A DNA stretch of 64,000 bases from Daucus carota subsp. sativus (taxonomy: Eukaryota; Streptophyta; Magnoliopsida; Apiales; Apiaceae), in the NCBI RefSeq assembly GCF_001625215.2, contig NC_030385.2:36667598-36731597 (forward strand), in the 5' to 3' direction. Positions within the stretch are counted from its first letter, which is position 1. Each line of letters begins with the position of its first letter. This document shows positions 35,752-47,679 of the stretch, in pieces. Position numbers and translations under genes: made by a program. The notes beneath the pieces were generated by a model, which saw only the letters and a list, made by a program, of their open reading frames with translations, was not told the DNA's origin and did not search any database.

Positions 35752-38700
35752 CTACGCACTGTGTTTTGCCTTAGTAAGAGTCTTTATGATTCCTTTGGTA
35801 ATTTTCCAAAACCAAAACACATTCATCACTGTCAACACGGGAGGTATGATAAGGATGCTGTAGAAGCACAAGGGATGCATCTTTTGAACCTGAAAATTTG
35901 TGCGATACAATAATATTATGCCACCAAAAAATTAGATACTCCACAATTTTAACACGGGAAGTGCTTTTAGAGCATGCAACATATTGCTGATCTGCTCACC
36001 TGATCAAAATGGCTAAACAAGTGGTGGAAGAAGAAGACAAACCAAAGAATCCTTGCAGCCTGAAGGCATCAGACGGGTTAACAGGTCAGGAAATCAATTC
36101 ATATTTTGTGAAGCATTCGCTTCAAATGGATTTAGCAGAAGCACTCTTGATCAAAAGATTCATAACTATGAGGAAATAAAGGTTGCCACTTAAACTGCCG
36201 AGCATTCGAGTGTCACAATAAAAGAATTCCGCAAACTCACAAACACGTGCTAATAATATTTGACACAATAGATTTGGATGGTAGATAATAACTAAATAGA
36301 TTCACTTTAATCAACCTTCAGTGCAGGATGCTTACGGTTGTTTGTCAAGAAGAAATACACATTTTAGCTTAGATATTATACCAGAAATATCAGACGATAT
36401 CAAAATATTTCCTTTCGTATTAGGCATAAAGTTACGGGACGGTGAGAGTGAATGTTATAAATCTAATCTGGTGATGATATTACACACTAGAATGGTAAAA
36501 ACAAGCAAGAGCTGTAAACCAAACTAATATTTAGCAGTCTTAAATCTGGTCATTAGCGTCACAAAATGTTGAATTGAAGATTTTAATTATTATATGAATT
36601 CATTCATTGTTTACCTTCATTTAAGTTTGCTATTCCCATATTACGTTCATTTGTCGGATTATTTCTCAACTACCATATTTTACTCTTTATCAGACCCCAT
36701 TCACTTTCCTTGTATTTTACACCAACTATACCCATAGTGGACTTCCTTTACCACCCTCATTCATTACCACATGCGCTATAACACAAAAATAGCAAATGAC
36801 TATGCCATCACACATTATTACCCACATGTAACTAAAGTATACAAATGTCTTTTAAGCGTTTAGCAATTTGTAGTAGTTTTGAATGCATACAAATTTTCTC
36901 TAGATGAGTTTCCAGGTAAAATGGTTATACTTCATTATTATTATTCGAGTAAAACGCAAAGCGGTGGCTGGAATTTATCTGTTTTTGCACTCTAGTGGCC
37001 GTAATTTCAATTGTACAATAGGGTGGCTGGACATTGTTTTGATGTTTCAAAAAAATGGCCACGGGCCACTTTTTTGAAGAAAAAAAAACTAATTTTTTCC
37101 TCAAAAAAGTGACCCTTAGCCACCTTTTTGATAAATTAAAACAATATCTAGTCGCACTATTCCAAATTTGGAATTTCGGTCACTAAAATGCAAAAACGGC
37201 TAAAGTTCGGCCACCAATTTGCACTTCACTCTTTTTCTTTTCTTTTTTTCATTTGTAGCTCTGCCTAAAACCCACCCCCCACCCACCCCCCATACTTCAC
37301 TTTTTGCTGCACCCAAGTAATCGCAGCCAACCGGACAGAAAGAAATTAAAAAGCAAGGAAAAAGAAAAGGAAGTAGATTGTACCAGCCACCCTAGGAACA
37401 ATGCAATACCATTGCAGGTATACATTTTAGACTTCTTCTGACCAGCAATGTCCAGATACCTGCACACAAATAAATAGGAATCAGACAAGTTAACCACCTA
37501 AACTAAAGTATAAAGGTTTAGATGTTTTTACCATCTTAAGTTCACAAACGGAGTTGTGGTCTCAGTAAAGAGAACCATTAGTACGTAAAATTGTGCTTGG
37601 CCAATTACAAGGGACTGAATGATCGAAAACATGGAGAGCCCGTGATGCAAAACCTATATTTAATTGAAATGAACAAATTATTTACTAGACTGCATGGTTT
37701 TGGACAATGAAGCCTAAAAAAGACAAGTCATACATATAGTGTATGATCACTTTATTTAGTCTGTGTCATTATACTTACATACTCCATACCACCTAAAGCT
37801 GGAAATTTCCAAAGAATCATTGCCAAGTCTGACACAAAATAACCAAGTGATATCTGTATCAGAGAAATGAGACATTAAAAACCTTTGAGAACACTATGGT
37901 GTGGTTAGAGGATCAATATATAATAACGATGCTCAGTAAGCCAACCCAACTTTTTACTCGTGTTGTAGAATAAAAAAAAGGACAATATAGATGCCGTCTA
38001 TTAGATCTTGTGCGTCAGAATAATTCAAACAGACTAGGAAATTAGGAACAATAAGATACAGGGAATTGAATTGTCATTTCCAAAATAAGATTATATATAA
38101 TTTTCACACTCTATTATGTTCATTAACACATATTGTAACCTTCATTAAGATACAAATAATATACAATATATAATTGATTAGCCAAAGCAACTGGCTCCAG
38201 TCGATACCCTCTCAGAACACATACAGTAACATTCATTGATCCTCTTTTTAGGGGAATGTGGGCAATATTTAGAAGGTATATATGAACTTAGCTGATTATT
38301 GATATCGCTATATTGTATATTCAAAAGTAGATAAATTACAAAAAAAAAAAATATCGAAGAAGGGTTTTGACAAGTAGTAATAGATAGGAGAGAAAAATGA
38401 TCTGCCATTCTTAACAATATCCACTGTGGTTACACTGATTATTAAACTGAGATTATACAGCAACTTGTGAAAAATAGATGTCATTCTCATATTTCTAAAT
38501 ATTGACTTTCCTCTGTATTGATAGAATCTTTTGCTTATGTAATGTTTGTAATGCATAAGGTTTTAACTTATAATTTACTCGTCAGAAAAAGACATTGTTC
38601 ATTTGATAAATAAGCACGTTTAGATGAACAAGCATTAGCCGTATGCAGTAACAAAATAACCACAGATTACATAATAGTATTCAAGAACGTACCCCTAGTG

Positions 38701-39630
38701 CCGTATCAGACAAAATAGATCTCCTATATGTGATCAGATCATTCTTTGAACCTTCTTTGAAAAGATCTGATACAATCAAGATATAAACGGAAGCAACGGC
38801 CACAAATAAGGCATGGAAAGTAGAGATACCCCTGGAGAGCAAAGCTACCATAATAAGGCACTGCAAGTCGGTTGTGAAAACTAAAAAGGTATAACACAAA
38901 CGAAGAAACAATCACCTGTTGTTCCATTCAAGTTTATGTGCACTGTCAAGTTTAGCATATCCCTTATACAGTATAGAGCTAACCACTCCTGTCACTTCAT
39001 AAACCTTTATAAACAAAACAAACATTCTTTCTCAATAAAAAATCGTAAATAGCTACTCTGACCTGCACTTGAACTGCAAGATATAAAGGAATAATAGAGG
39101 CAACACTAAGATAAGGTTCACAAATTCTGACAGTTTTGCATTCGATTTCTTAGGCAGGCAACAAGATATATGTATAAAAAGTGAAGAAACCAAAATTAAA
39201 GCGCAACCCAAGCCTGTACTTAAACTTGGTAAGCTATAGTATGCAATTGCCTTGCTACATTATTAAGATGGTTCGGTAAGCTATGGTATGCAATTGCTTT
39301 GCAACCATACTACAAAGGTTCTTACTTCACAAAACATATCTGTTTGATCAACTCTTCACAAATTTCTCCCCACCCCGCTACAAAAGCAATCAATTTTAAC
39401 TGAAATTGATGAACCTAACTTATTATCAAAGCCTAAGACTTGATGAGGCAGCAACCATTCATAAAACAACCCAACATAATTACACAAAGAGATGCAACAA
39501 TGCACACAAATCATTAAATAATGAAACTCACAATTATGCAGATCAGAATGCTAGCAAGAACAGAAAGGATCCAACCAAACTCTTTGCTAGGAATCTCAGC
39601 GGTTGTTATAAACCCAAGTGAGAAATTCAT
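35752..39630 (-). CDS. TLC (TRAM/LAG1/CLN8) domain membrane protein
   Basis: Multi-pass membrane protein of the TLC family, related to plant At4g10360-like proteins; the family includes lipid-sensing and ceramide-synthase-type proteins, but the activity of this branch is uncertain. Eight coding exons join in phase: 39630-39532, 39004-38916, 38831-38693, 37853-37779, 37653-37532, 37459-37384, 36059-36000, 35889-35752, giving 265 residues. Landmarks are VYEVTGVVSSILYKGYAKL, LEWNNRGISTFHALFV, SLGYFVSDLAMILW, VLHHGLSMFSI (His137-His138, conserved in TLC proteins), FVNLRWYLDIAGQKKSKM and a C-terminal hydrophobic pair ending ITKGIIKTLTKAKHSA. A probable 5' UTR intron runs from the donor at about 39,867 to the acceptor TATTGCAG near 39,664. 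Confidence 0.9.
36947..37232. mobile_element. Foldback/MITE element in TLC-gene intron 6
   Basis: Long imperfect inverted repeats: GAGTAAAACGCAAAGCGGTG at the left and the complement of the right end GAGTGAAGTGCAAATTGGTG. The arms continue inward through TTTTTGCAnTnTAGTGnCCG and AAAAAGTGGC/CCACTTTTTT to a near-perfect centre. About 286 bp, no coding capacity; superfamily not certain. Confidence 0.7.
39228..39300. repeat. Two-copy ~28-bp direct repeat
   Basis: GGTAAGCTATAGTATGCAAT is repeated 45 bases later as GGTAAGCTATGGTATGCAAT, each followed by TGC(C/T)TTGC. It lies in the first coding intron of the TLC gene. Confidence 0.8.
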
Positions 39631-40444
39631 GTCCTCCAGAAAGCTCTCTTCTCAAACCCAAACTGCAATAAAAATATCCCTATACACAACACACAAAGCA
39701 ATTAAACACCAAGAAAACCCTCTAATCAAAACCCCATCTTCTCAAACACAAATTACATCAAAAACATCATATTGCTGCAATCAAGAACACAGCTTTAACA
39801 AAACAAAGGGCCGCCAAGAAACTACGTGTCATGCAGAAACATACAACATAAAAAGGGGAAAATTTACCTGAAGTTTGTTAAAGGTATGAGAAGATGACAA
39901 ACGAGAACAAAGATTTGGTAGCAGCCCTTGTTTTAAGAAAGGAGAGAGAGAGAGTGGATGGTTGGTTTGAAGAAGAGAACAAAAAAAGGGTAAGTTTAAT
40001 TTAGAATGGTCGAGAAGTTATCATGGAAGAAGCAAGAAAAAGGGGACGTTGTATGAATATTAAATACGTATATATATTTCAAGGATGATCGAGATGGAGA
40101 TGGATTGGACGGGTCATTTGTACGGAGTGGAGGAGACTGGCGCGTCCATGTCGGGAAGGTAATTATATTTCAACGGGAGACAACTTTGTAAGCGAATTTA
40201 TGGAGAGATAGTTGGATGATTTTATGACTTTGAATTGATTTATACCGATTTTTAATTTTTTTGGCCAAAGTACAAGAGTACAAATTTTGTCATAGGTTAA
40301 TATGGATCGGTTAATATATAAGTATAAGTATATAACAAGCATTTTTTTATAATATATAATACGCATTTTCAATAAGTAAAACAAGTCGGATTTTTAAGAA
40401 CTATCATAATAACTTTATGGAAGCCATCTAGCATTATGGATTCG

Positions 40445-41752
40445 AAAAAACCCATTACTTTTTTTCACTATTTTGTTAATTAACAAACAACGTTTTTTAT
40501 TAACAAGTTAGACCAACAATCTTTTTTAAATTAAGTAAATTTTAATTATAGTTAATTCAAAATCACATGGCTCATGTTTGCCACATCACTACTACACCTA
40601 CTTGTCACGTGTAAATTTTAAAAAAATAACAATAAAATCAATAATGGAAGGCTCCAACATGTGGCCTGAAAGTAGCATACAATCTGTGCTTCCACCTGTG
40701 GAGAGAAGACCGCCAGGCAGACCAAAGAAAGCTGGAAAAAAGAAATTCGATGAAGATGGAAAAAGCAGTGCCAAACCAAGTACAGCTACACTTAAAGTCA
40801 GCAAAAAAAAATATCTACAAATGACATGCAGTCACTGTGGATTCCCTAGACACAACAAAGAAAAATGTAAAAATCCACCTAAAGTGGTGAACCCCCAAGG
40901 GTGGAGAAGCCTACAACATTTGTTGCTCCCAAGAAAAAACAAGAACGAAAGTTTACAAACATGGAAGCTGGCTTGTACATTGATCCATGGACTGGAAAAA
41001 ACCTATTTGATTATGAGTTTGTTGCCTTTTTTTTTTGTCTGCAATCTGCCTTTATTTGTGTCTATGTGTCTTGCATAGTTTCTAGACATGTAATGTATTC
41101 TTTCACTTGTTATTCTAACAGGGCTATTTGACACCAAGTAGAGAAACTAATGTCGGAGAAGTTCAAGCTCAAATTTCGAATTCTGCCAATTTCATCGGAA
41201 GATGGTCCTCCAGCTTCACAGCCCAATTAGTAGAATGTTTGATTTGTTGATTATCACCTGAAACATCACATTTTTATCTTTATATCTAAAGATAAAAAAA
41301 TTGTCCTAATGATAAATTTTTGATTCAAATCTGAATGATTTGAAGGAATTTGTGGATTTTATGTTCAAATGATTGAAATGAATTTATGATTTTTATGTCT
41401 CGATGATTCAAAAAATTTATGAATTTTGTCTTATTAATTTTATTTTATGAATATATAGCATGCAATAGAATTTGTTGTATTGTAATTATGCTCGTACTCA
41501 GTTATTTTGAATGAAAAAAATTGGATAGATTTTTTTTTGACAATATCAGGTTGTTTATTGGTTATTTTGACAAATTAGCTAGTTTAATTAATCTTCCGTG
41601 CCACATGGATTATCTTGGTTTGCCACATCAGTTGTCATTAGTCATGATTAGTCAATTAACCTCTTTTTTTGCATTATTTTGAAAAGTTTGTTGGTTAAAT
41701 TTGTTAGTAAAAAACGTTTTTGGTTAATTAACAAAAGTTAATGAGTTTTTTT
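40445..41752 (+). mobile_element. Internally deleted Mutator-like element
   Basis: Long terminal inverted repeats of at least 80 bp: the left arm (AAAAAACCCATTAC then TTGTTAATTAACAAACAACG) pairs with the complement of the right arm (AAAAAAACTCATTAAC then TTGTTAATTAACCAAAAACG). The internal part encodes only the C-terminal tail of a MULE transposase. Non-autonomous. No clean 9-bp target duplication was found at the arms. Instead, about 60 bp ending TATGGATTCGA occurs as a direct repeat outside both ends. Confidence 0.78.
40644..40880 (+). pseudogene. MULE transposase C-terminal remnant with zinc knuckle
   Basis: Translates to RRPPGRPKKAGKKKFDEDGK, a basic tract typical of the end of plant MuDR-type transposases, followed by MTCSHCGFPRHNKEKCKNP, a C-x2-C-x4-H-x4-C zinc knuckle. 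The transposase catalytic domain is absent, and downstream homology would need a change of frame. The remnant sits between the element's inverted repeats. Confidence 0.82.
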
Positions 41753-42516
41753 GACAGTGAACTCAAGAACACTCATAATAGTGTTACATAATAGCGTTAC
41801 GGAAGCTATCTAGTATTATGGATTCGAGAACAAATCTCTGCATCCTTTTCTGCTTATAAAATCTCCCAACACTCAGAAATATTCGAAGATTACTTAGAAA
41901 ATTCATTATTGACGGAAGCTTGCTGTTATTAAAGTGGAGGATGCTGCAAAATCTTTATTAGAAATAATAGCTTTTTTGGTTGTGAAACATTTTTAGTTGG
42001 GACTCTCCTGGTTAAGACTTAAGCCCATCAAGTTCCTCCTCCCAGGCCCATTTCTCTTTCTCTTTCTGTCATATAAAATCAGCCCATACAAGATTTACGT
42101 TAGGTTAGAAATCGAAGCAAGCAAGCGGGTAGAATACAGAGCAAAAGGGGCTGTTTCTTCATCGTCTTCACTTGGTCAGTTCGTCTACACCACTTAATTT
42201 TCTCTTCTTGATAATATTTTCACATTGTTCGTCGGAATTGCACCGGTTCGCCGGATTTGCCGAGCCGGAGCGCGAACCACAGGGAATCGGGTCGACCTCG
42301 ACCCGAATCCAATCTGGTTCGCGGACCCATAAGGCGAACCGCGAACCGTGCATCACTGATTTTGATTTCTGGTGTAAAGTATTGATTTTTATTAATATGT
42401 TTGAGCTCTTAAATTATCTTTATTATACAGTTAGTCGTTATCTGTAAAGCTCAATTGTTTAGCTTATGTACTTAATATGAATTTATTTATTTGGTTGCAG
42501 CACTTAAATTATCATC
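41753..42516. other. UCH gene upstream region and 5' UTR intron
   Basis: Contains the flanking direct repeat of the MULE (about 41,770-41,830) and the presumed promoter. A 5' UTR intron is likely: an acceptor TTGGTTGCAG ends at 42,500, just before the start codon, with a candidate donor near 42,176. Inside it, 42,236-42,355 is unusually GC-rich with CACCGGTTCGCC and GGCGAACCG inverted patches. Confidence 0.5.
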
Positions 42517-45500
42517 ATGTCTTGGTGTACTATTGAGTCCGATCCAGGTATGCTATTCCTAATCTTGTTGCCAAGATAGTATAATTCTAAAGACATTTTA
42601 AATAGAGTTTTTCGAAGTTAATTAGACAGTTAATAGCTCTCGTTTAATTGATATGCACCTCGTCTCCAAATTGCCATTAGATGATGTCACAATTAGCACT
42701 CCGGTAACTCGTGCACATGTTTTTTTTTCTGGCTGTCTGGGTATCATAATTTTTGGGGTTATGAGCATCTAAGGAAAGGGAATGAAAAAGGATATGATGC
42801 CACTTAAACTTATTGTATTACATGGACTAGAATATAGCATTGTTTAATTAGGAATTTGATTAGCATTCAGTTAAAGATATTTACTCTTAAGAAACAAAAC
42901 CTTATCTTTTTGCACGTCTAATGAAACAAGCTAATGTTTCAGCCCCATTCCTATAATGAATGATGGTTTGTTAAAATTTATGTAGTTAAGCCTTTGTTAG
43001 GATATGTTTTGGTATTTTTCATCTGCATTAGAGATCACTGATTTGATTTACTTTGTGTCAGAGCTCTATTGGGACCTTTGAATGCTAAATCTTCCCATTT
43101 CTTGGGGGACATTTTCGATGAACTTCTATTTACATTGTGCAAGATAAACAAAGAAATTTAATGCCGCAGAGTGGATGGACTGTCTTCTTTGACTAATTTA
43201 CCAGTCTTAAAAATTGATATTGCTTATATACAATGTTTCGGCAGACATCTCTTTAACTATATTTCCATCTAATTGCTCAGCTTCTCTGTGTGTCAGAGAG
43301 AAGATTATCATATTCTCCTCCAGAACTATAAAGCTCATATTCTGCATATTAGCTGTTATATGTTACATGTGTTATTTGTTTTGGGGTTGTGTCTTATCTT
43401 AACGGAGATGGGTGGCTTGCATTCCAGGTGTGTTTACTGAACTTATACAACAGATGCAAGTCAAAGGAGTGCAGGTATTGGCTAATAATTTGCTTATAAA
43501 ATTATGTTTCTTTTGGTGAGATCAGTGGCATTGCCATAGTATGCCATGTGAAATTTTTTAACTTTGTTGAGGTGAGACTTGTATCCTCCTAAGACTGACA
43601 TGTTAATACCTAACAGAAACGTGTTGGTACTAATTGTAGACATTCTGAAATTCTGACTTCCGGGTGTTCAGTTAGATTGTACTGAAACAGATCAATTATT
43701 AGTGAACTGATTATTTAGATCTGGATGTGCTTTAAAATTTTTGATAACAAGTGGGGATCTTGCAAAATTTAGGACAGAACATATATTGTCTCAATTTTAT
43801 TATCTTGGCCGTCTAGTAACGGTTTGTTGGCTTACAAAGGCCTAGTTTCTTATCTTTTTTTCCTCGATGTTATCTTTGTTGGGAAAAAATAATCAAATTT
43901 TTTTTCTTTATATTCAAACTGCCTCTTATAAAGTAAAATTAGAAAAACCAACCAAACTTATAAGTTAGAACTATCTGCATATTTGTATTCCGTGGCAGTA
44001 AGCTAAGGTAAACCAATTTACACCTATTATAATTGCACTTGATTGTTACTAAAAAAGTCTTGTCAAGCTGTGTGATTTGCTGACTTAACTTGCTATCCTT
44101 TTTTGAATGTAGCATTGTCAGTATAATTCACATCCTCTTTATACTATTAACTTCACTAATGAATCTGATGAAGGGCACACTAGCTAGTTTTGATGCATTG
44201 TCCATTTCATGAATCATAATTGACTGGATTCACATCATCATCATATTGTATTATAACTTTATTGGAAATTGTAATATAGATTGTTCCTCTTATCTTCTGT
44301 TGCCACTTTGTACAAATACGTTCTTCTTCCTTCACGTATATAATGTTTAATGCTTGAGCAGGTTGAGGAATTGTATTCACTGGATATCGATTCTCTGAAT
44401 TCTTTAAGGTAAGGTCTTCACCTAAAATATACCTTGATGAGTACACAAGTTTACATGTAGCACAGGGTACATCTGAAACTAAACTGACTATTATATACAG
44501 GCCAGTTTATGGACTGATATTCCTTTTCAAATGGCGTGCGGGCGAGAAGGATGATCGTCTTGTAATTAAGGATCCAAATCCCAACCTCTTCTTTGCTAGC
44601 CAGGTCAGTTTTATTTATATGAATACCATTGAAGGGCAGTGTTACTAAAAGCGCGCATATGTGCACGTTATGCGAGATGCGATGCGATGCGCACCTGAAA
44701 CGCATCGCTTTGCCTTCAGTGATTCGCTCGCTTTTATGCGCATCGAGCTCTTAGGCATAGTTCAAAAGCGCAAGATAAGCGTGTGACACTAATAAATACA
44801 AAGCAGATATACATACAAAAACGAGAGATATTGAATAAGAGACAAAGATTAAACTCATCTTCGTTTATGATTCTTGTATATAGATACACATATATAAGAT
44901 ACACATATCTTGTATACACTTATATTTATACATACAAATGTTTTATATACACATGACTTGAGGTTGATGAAGAAGAAGTTTTTGAGGATCCGAATTATAT
45001 TAGCGAAGATGATGATTTTGTGAATATTAATGACGAAGAAGAAGAACAATGGACTAACTTTGGAACTCTTTGCTACTCTGACTTTAAATTGTTCTACTTT
45101 GTATCTAAATGATGATGAATTTGGTTGCTTTATCAATTAAATGTCTTCTTATCTATAAATTAACAATATTCTACTTATATATCATTTATATATGTATATT
45201 TATATGTCTTCGATGCATCCACGCATCTCTCATTGCGCGTTGCGCTTATGCTTCAGGGGGCCTTTGCGCTTCTGTGCATATCGCATTTAATAACACTGAT
45301 TGAAGGACAGCAAATTAACAAAGTGAACTCGTCTAATGTTTTCCGAAAATTGTGCAGGTTATTAATAATGCCTGCGCAACCCAAGCTATTCTTTCTATCC
45401 TAATGAACTGCCCAGATGTTGATATTGGCCCAGAATTGACCAAGTTAAAAGAATTCACAAAAAACTTTCCACCTGAGCTAAAAGGTTTGGCTATCAATAA

Positions 45501-46134
45501 TAGTGAACCAATTCGTACAGCTCACAATAGTTTTGCAAGACCTGAGCCTTTTGTTCCGGACGAGCAGAAAGTTGCTAGCAAAGATGACGACGTGTATCAT
45601 TTTATAAGCTATATTCCAGTAGATGGTGTGTTATACGAGCTTGATGGTTTAAAAGAGGGACCTATTAGTCTGGGGCAGTGCTCTGGTGGGCAAGGTAATA
45701 TTGATTGGTTGAAGATGGTGCAACCCATAATTCAGGAACGCATTGAGCGGTATTCCCAAAACGAGATTAGATTCAATCTTCTTGCTGTGATAAAGAACAG
45801 GAAAGAGATGTATACTGTTGAACTTAAAGAGCTTCAAAGGAAGAGGGAGCGACTTCTCCAGCAGTTGGCTACACTACAGTCTGAGAGACTGGTTGATAGC
45901 AGCAATGTAGAAGCGCTGAACAAATCGCTCTCTGAAGTAAATACTGGGATTGAGAATGCCACAGAGAAGATCTTGATAGAGGAGGAGAAATTTAACAAGT
46001 GGAGAACTGAAAACATTCGCCGAAAACATAACTACATTCCATTTTTGTTCAACTTTCTCAAGATTCTGGCTGAAAAGAAGCAGCTGAGACCTCTCATTGA
46101 AAAAGCTAAGCAGAAAGCAAATGCTCCTAAATGA
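42517..46134 (+). CDS. UCH2: Ubiquitin C-terminal hydrolase, UCH37/UCHL5 type
   Basis: Cysteine deubiquitinase of the UCH family. In animals the UCHL5 orthologue acts at the proteasome and INO80; plant UCH1/UCH2 act in development and auxin signalling. Five coding exons join in phase: 42517-42547, 43428-43474, 44362-44408, 44501-44603, 45358-46134, giving 334 residues. It starts [20 protein letters not shown]. The catalytic triad is visible: Cys82 in [10 protein letters not shown], His157 in [11 protein letters not shown] and Asp172 in [10 protein letters not shown]. The C-terminal half is helical ([20 protein letters not shown]) and ends in the ULD/KEKE-type tail [20 protein letters not shown]. 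Whether it corresponds to Arabidopsis UCH1 or UCH2 was not resolved. Intron 4 carries a hAT-type MITE. Confidence 0.94.
44637..45298. mobile_element. hAT-type MITE in UCH intron 4
   Basis: Ends CAGTGTTACTAAAAGCGCGC and, as complement of the right end, CAGTGTTATTAAATGCGATA, flanked by the 8-bp duplication ATTGAAGG (44,628-44,635 and 45,299-45,306). CAGTGTT-type ends with an 8-bp duplication are diagnostic of hAT. Subterminal regions are rich in GCG/CGC motifs (ATGCGATGCGATGCGCAC), typical of transposase-binding repeats. About 660 bp, no transposase; a 43-codon acidic frame near 44,960-45,110 is not recognisable. Confidence 0.85.
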
Positions 46135-47679
46135 AGAAAATTTCCTACCCAGCTCAAAAAGCTTTTACGTTTTTTGTTGCCTGTAAACTTCAGACTTATG
46201 TACTAGATACATGATTTGCATGATTGCTTTCATTTCATCTTAGGATTCTGGTTTATGGCAGATTATCCCTAGGGATATAGTCTGGAATTTGATGTAATGT
46301 GCTCACAACTTGCGTTGCGCTTTCGATTAATGCTTTAAAACGGAAGAAAGAACTGAAATCAGTGTCATGGATAAAAATTGAAAGTTCTTCCTTTTTATAG
46401 GTTAAAAGTGAGAGCAGTTGCGTGTTAAAATGTACAATATGTTTGAATATAAGAATATCATATAACAAAAAATTATTCTTATAAAATATGTATATTTATA
46501 TTATTCTTTTGCTGGACAAGCATTGGTTTATGCACTGAACATGAACTCGTTTGAAATTATAATTAGTAAAATTTGCCAAATCCTGTGTTTATAAAAGTTT
46601 ATAATAAATGATTGTTTACAAAGGTATAAACGACAGATAGTAGTACAGTAAAATTTGCGTGAAATGTAAAGAAAAGCAGGGAAGCATTGGGATTTGATCG
46701 ACTATTTTTGGTGAGTTTTGAATCGTATGACACATCCAAAAAATGAAAGTGTAAAGAAATTACTGAGACAAAGTAATTACTTTTTGTCTAAAGAGATATA
46801 TATATTTTTTTAAAAAATTTATTTTTATCTATATTAAAAGATCCTCTACTAAGAGCATCTACAACCATCTAAACCCCTTGACTAAAAGGTGAGTTGGCAT
46901 ATTTAAAATAAAAAAATTTAGCCTAACAGTTCCAAAAACTCAACTCCAACCATGCTCACCCGTTGTCTATAAATTTAGCCAACCTCCTATGGATAGCTAA
47001 ATTTGTCGAACCTCTACAGGTCTGTAAGAAAATCTGTAGGAAAATTGTACATCATTTATTACCATATTGAACTGATATATAATCTATTTTAACAATTTAA
47101 AATATTAATAACATACTATTTTTAAATTATAGCCAACCAATATAGCCAGCACCATTGAAGCAAAATGTCTTACAGGTTCAGCAAATTTTACATAATGTCT
47201 TACAGATCCAATTTAGCCAACGATTATAGCCAACGCTAGATGCTGTAATGTATTATATCAAAAGAATAGATCTAAATTAAAGTTCTCAAGTCTCATTATT
47301 AAGAGTTGGAGCTGTTCGAATTCATTTTCACCTCATAATAGTTGTTTCCACAATGGAGGCTAGCCAATGTAAATTTTTCTATAATTTTTAAAAACCGTTC
47401 CTTACCAGCAAAAGTTCCCAATTCCCTGGGATCGGACAGGGAGAACATCTGGTAAGAACAGAAGTAAACATGCAACAAACAAGTGAAAGTGAGCAGTTCA
47501 AACAGCATCAGAGTGCTCATTATTAGCCATTGGGAGTCCAGGTTTCTAGAACAGTCATGAAATGACATCCCAAAGTGAAAAGTGCAACATTGCAACAAAC
47601 AATATTTACAGGGATTACTGCTTCCAAACAGTAAGTACTACTCGAGCAACTTGGTCAACATCATCATTGTCGTCATCAT
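46135..47679. other. Spacer between UCH and CBSX3 stop codons
   Basis: Holds the 3' UTRs of the convergent UCH and CBSX3 genes and a Tourist-like MITE. No further gene seen. Confidence 0.5.
46853..47245. mobile_element. Tourist/Harbinger-like MITE
   Basis: GAGCATCTACAACCATC at the left and, as complement of the right end, CAGCATCTAGCGTTGGC, flanked by TAA on both sides. Internal TTTAGCCAAC and GTTGGCTAAA repeats face each other. The GAGCATCT ends plus TAA duplication fit PIF/Harbinger MITEs. 393 bp, no coding capacity. Confidence 0.78.

Noticed and set aside
39521-39871. 116-codon plus-strand frame
   Set aside because: Antisense to TLC exon 1 and its leader; composition is low complexity (Lys/Thr/Gln).
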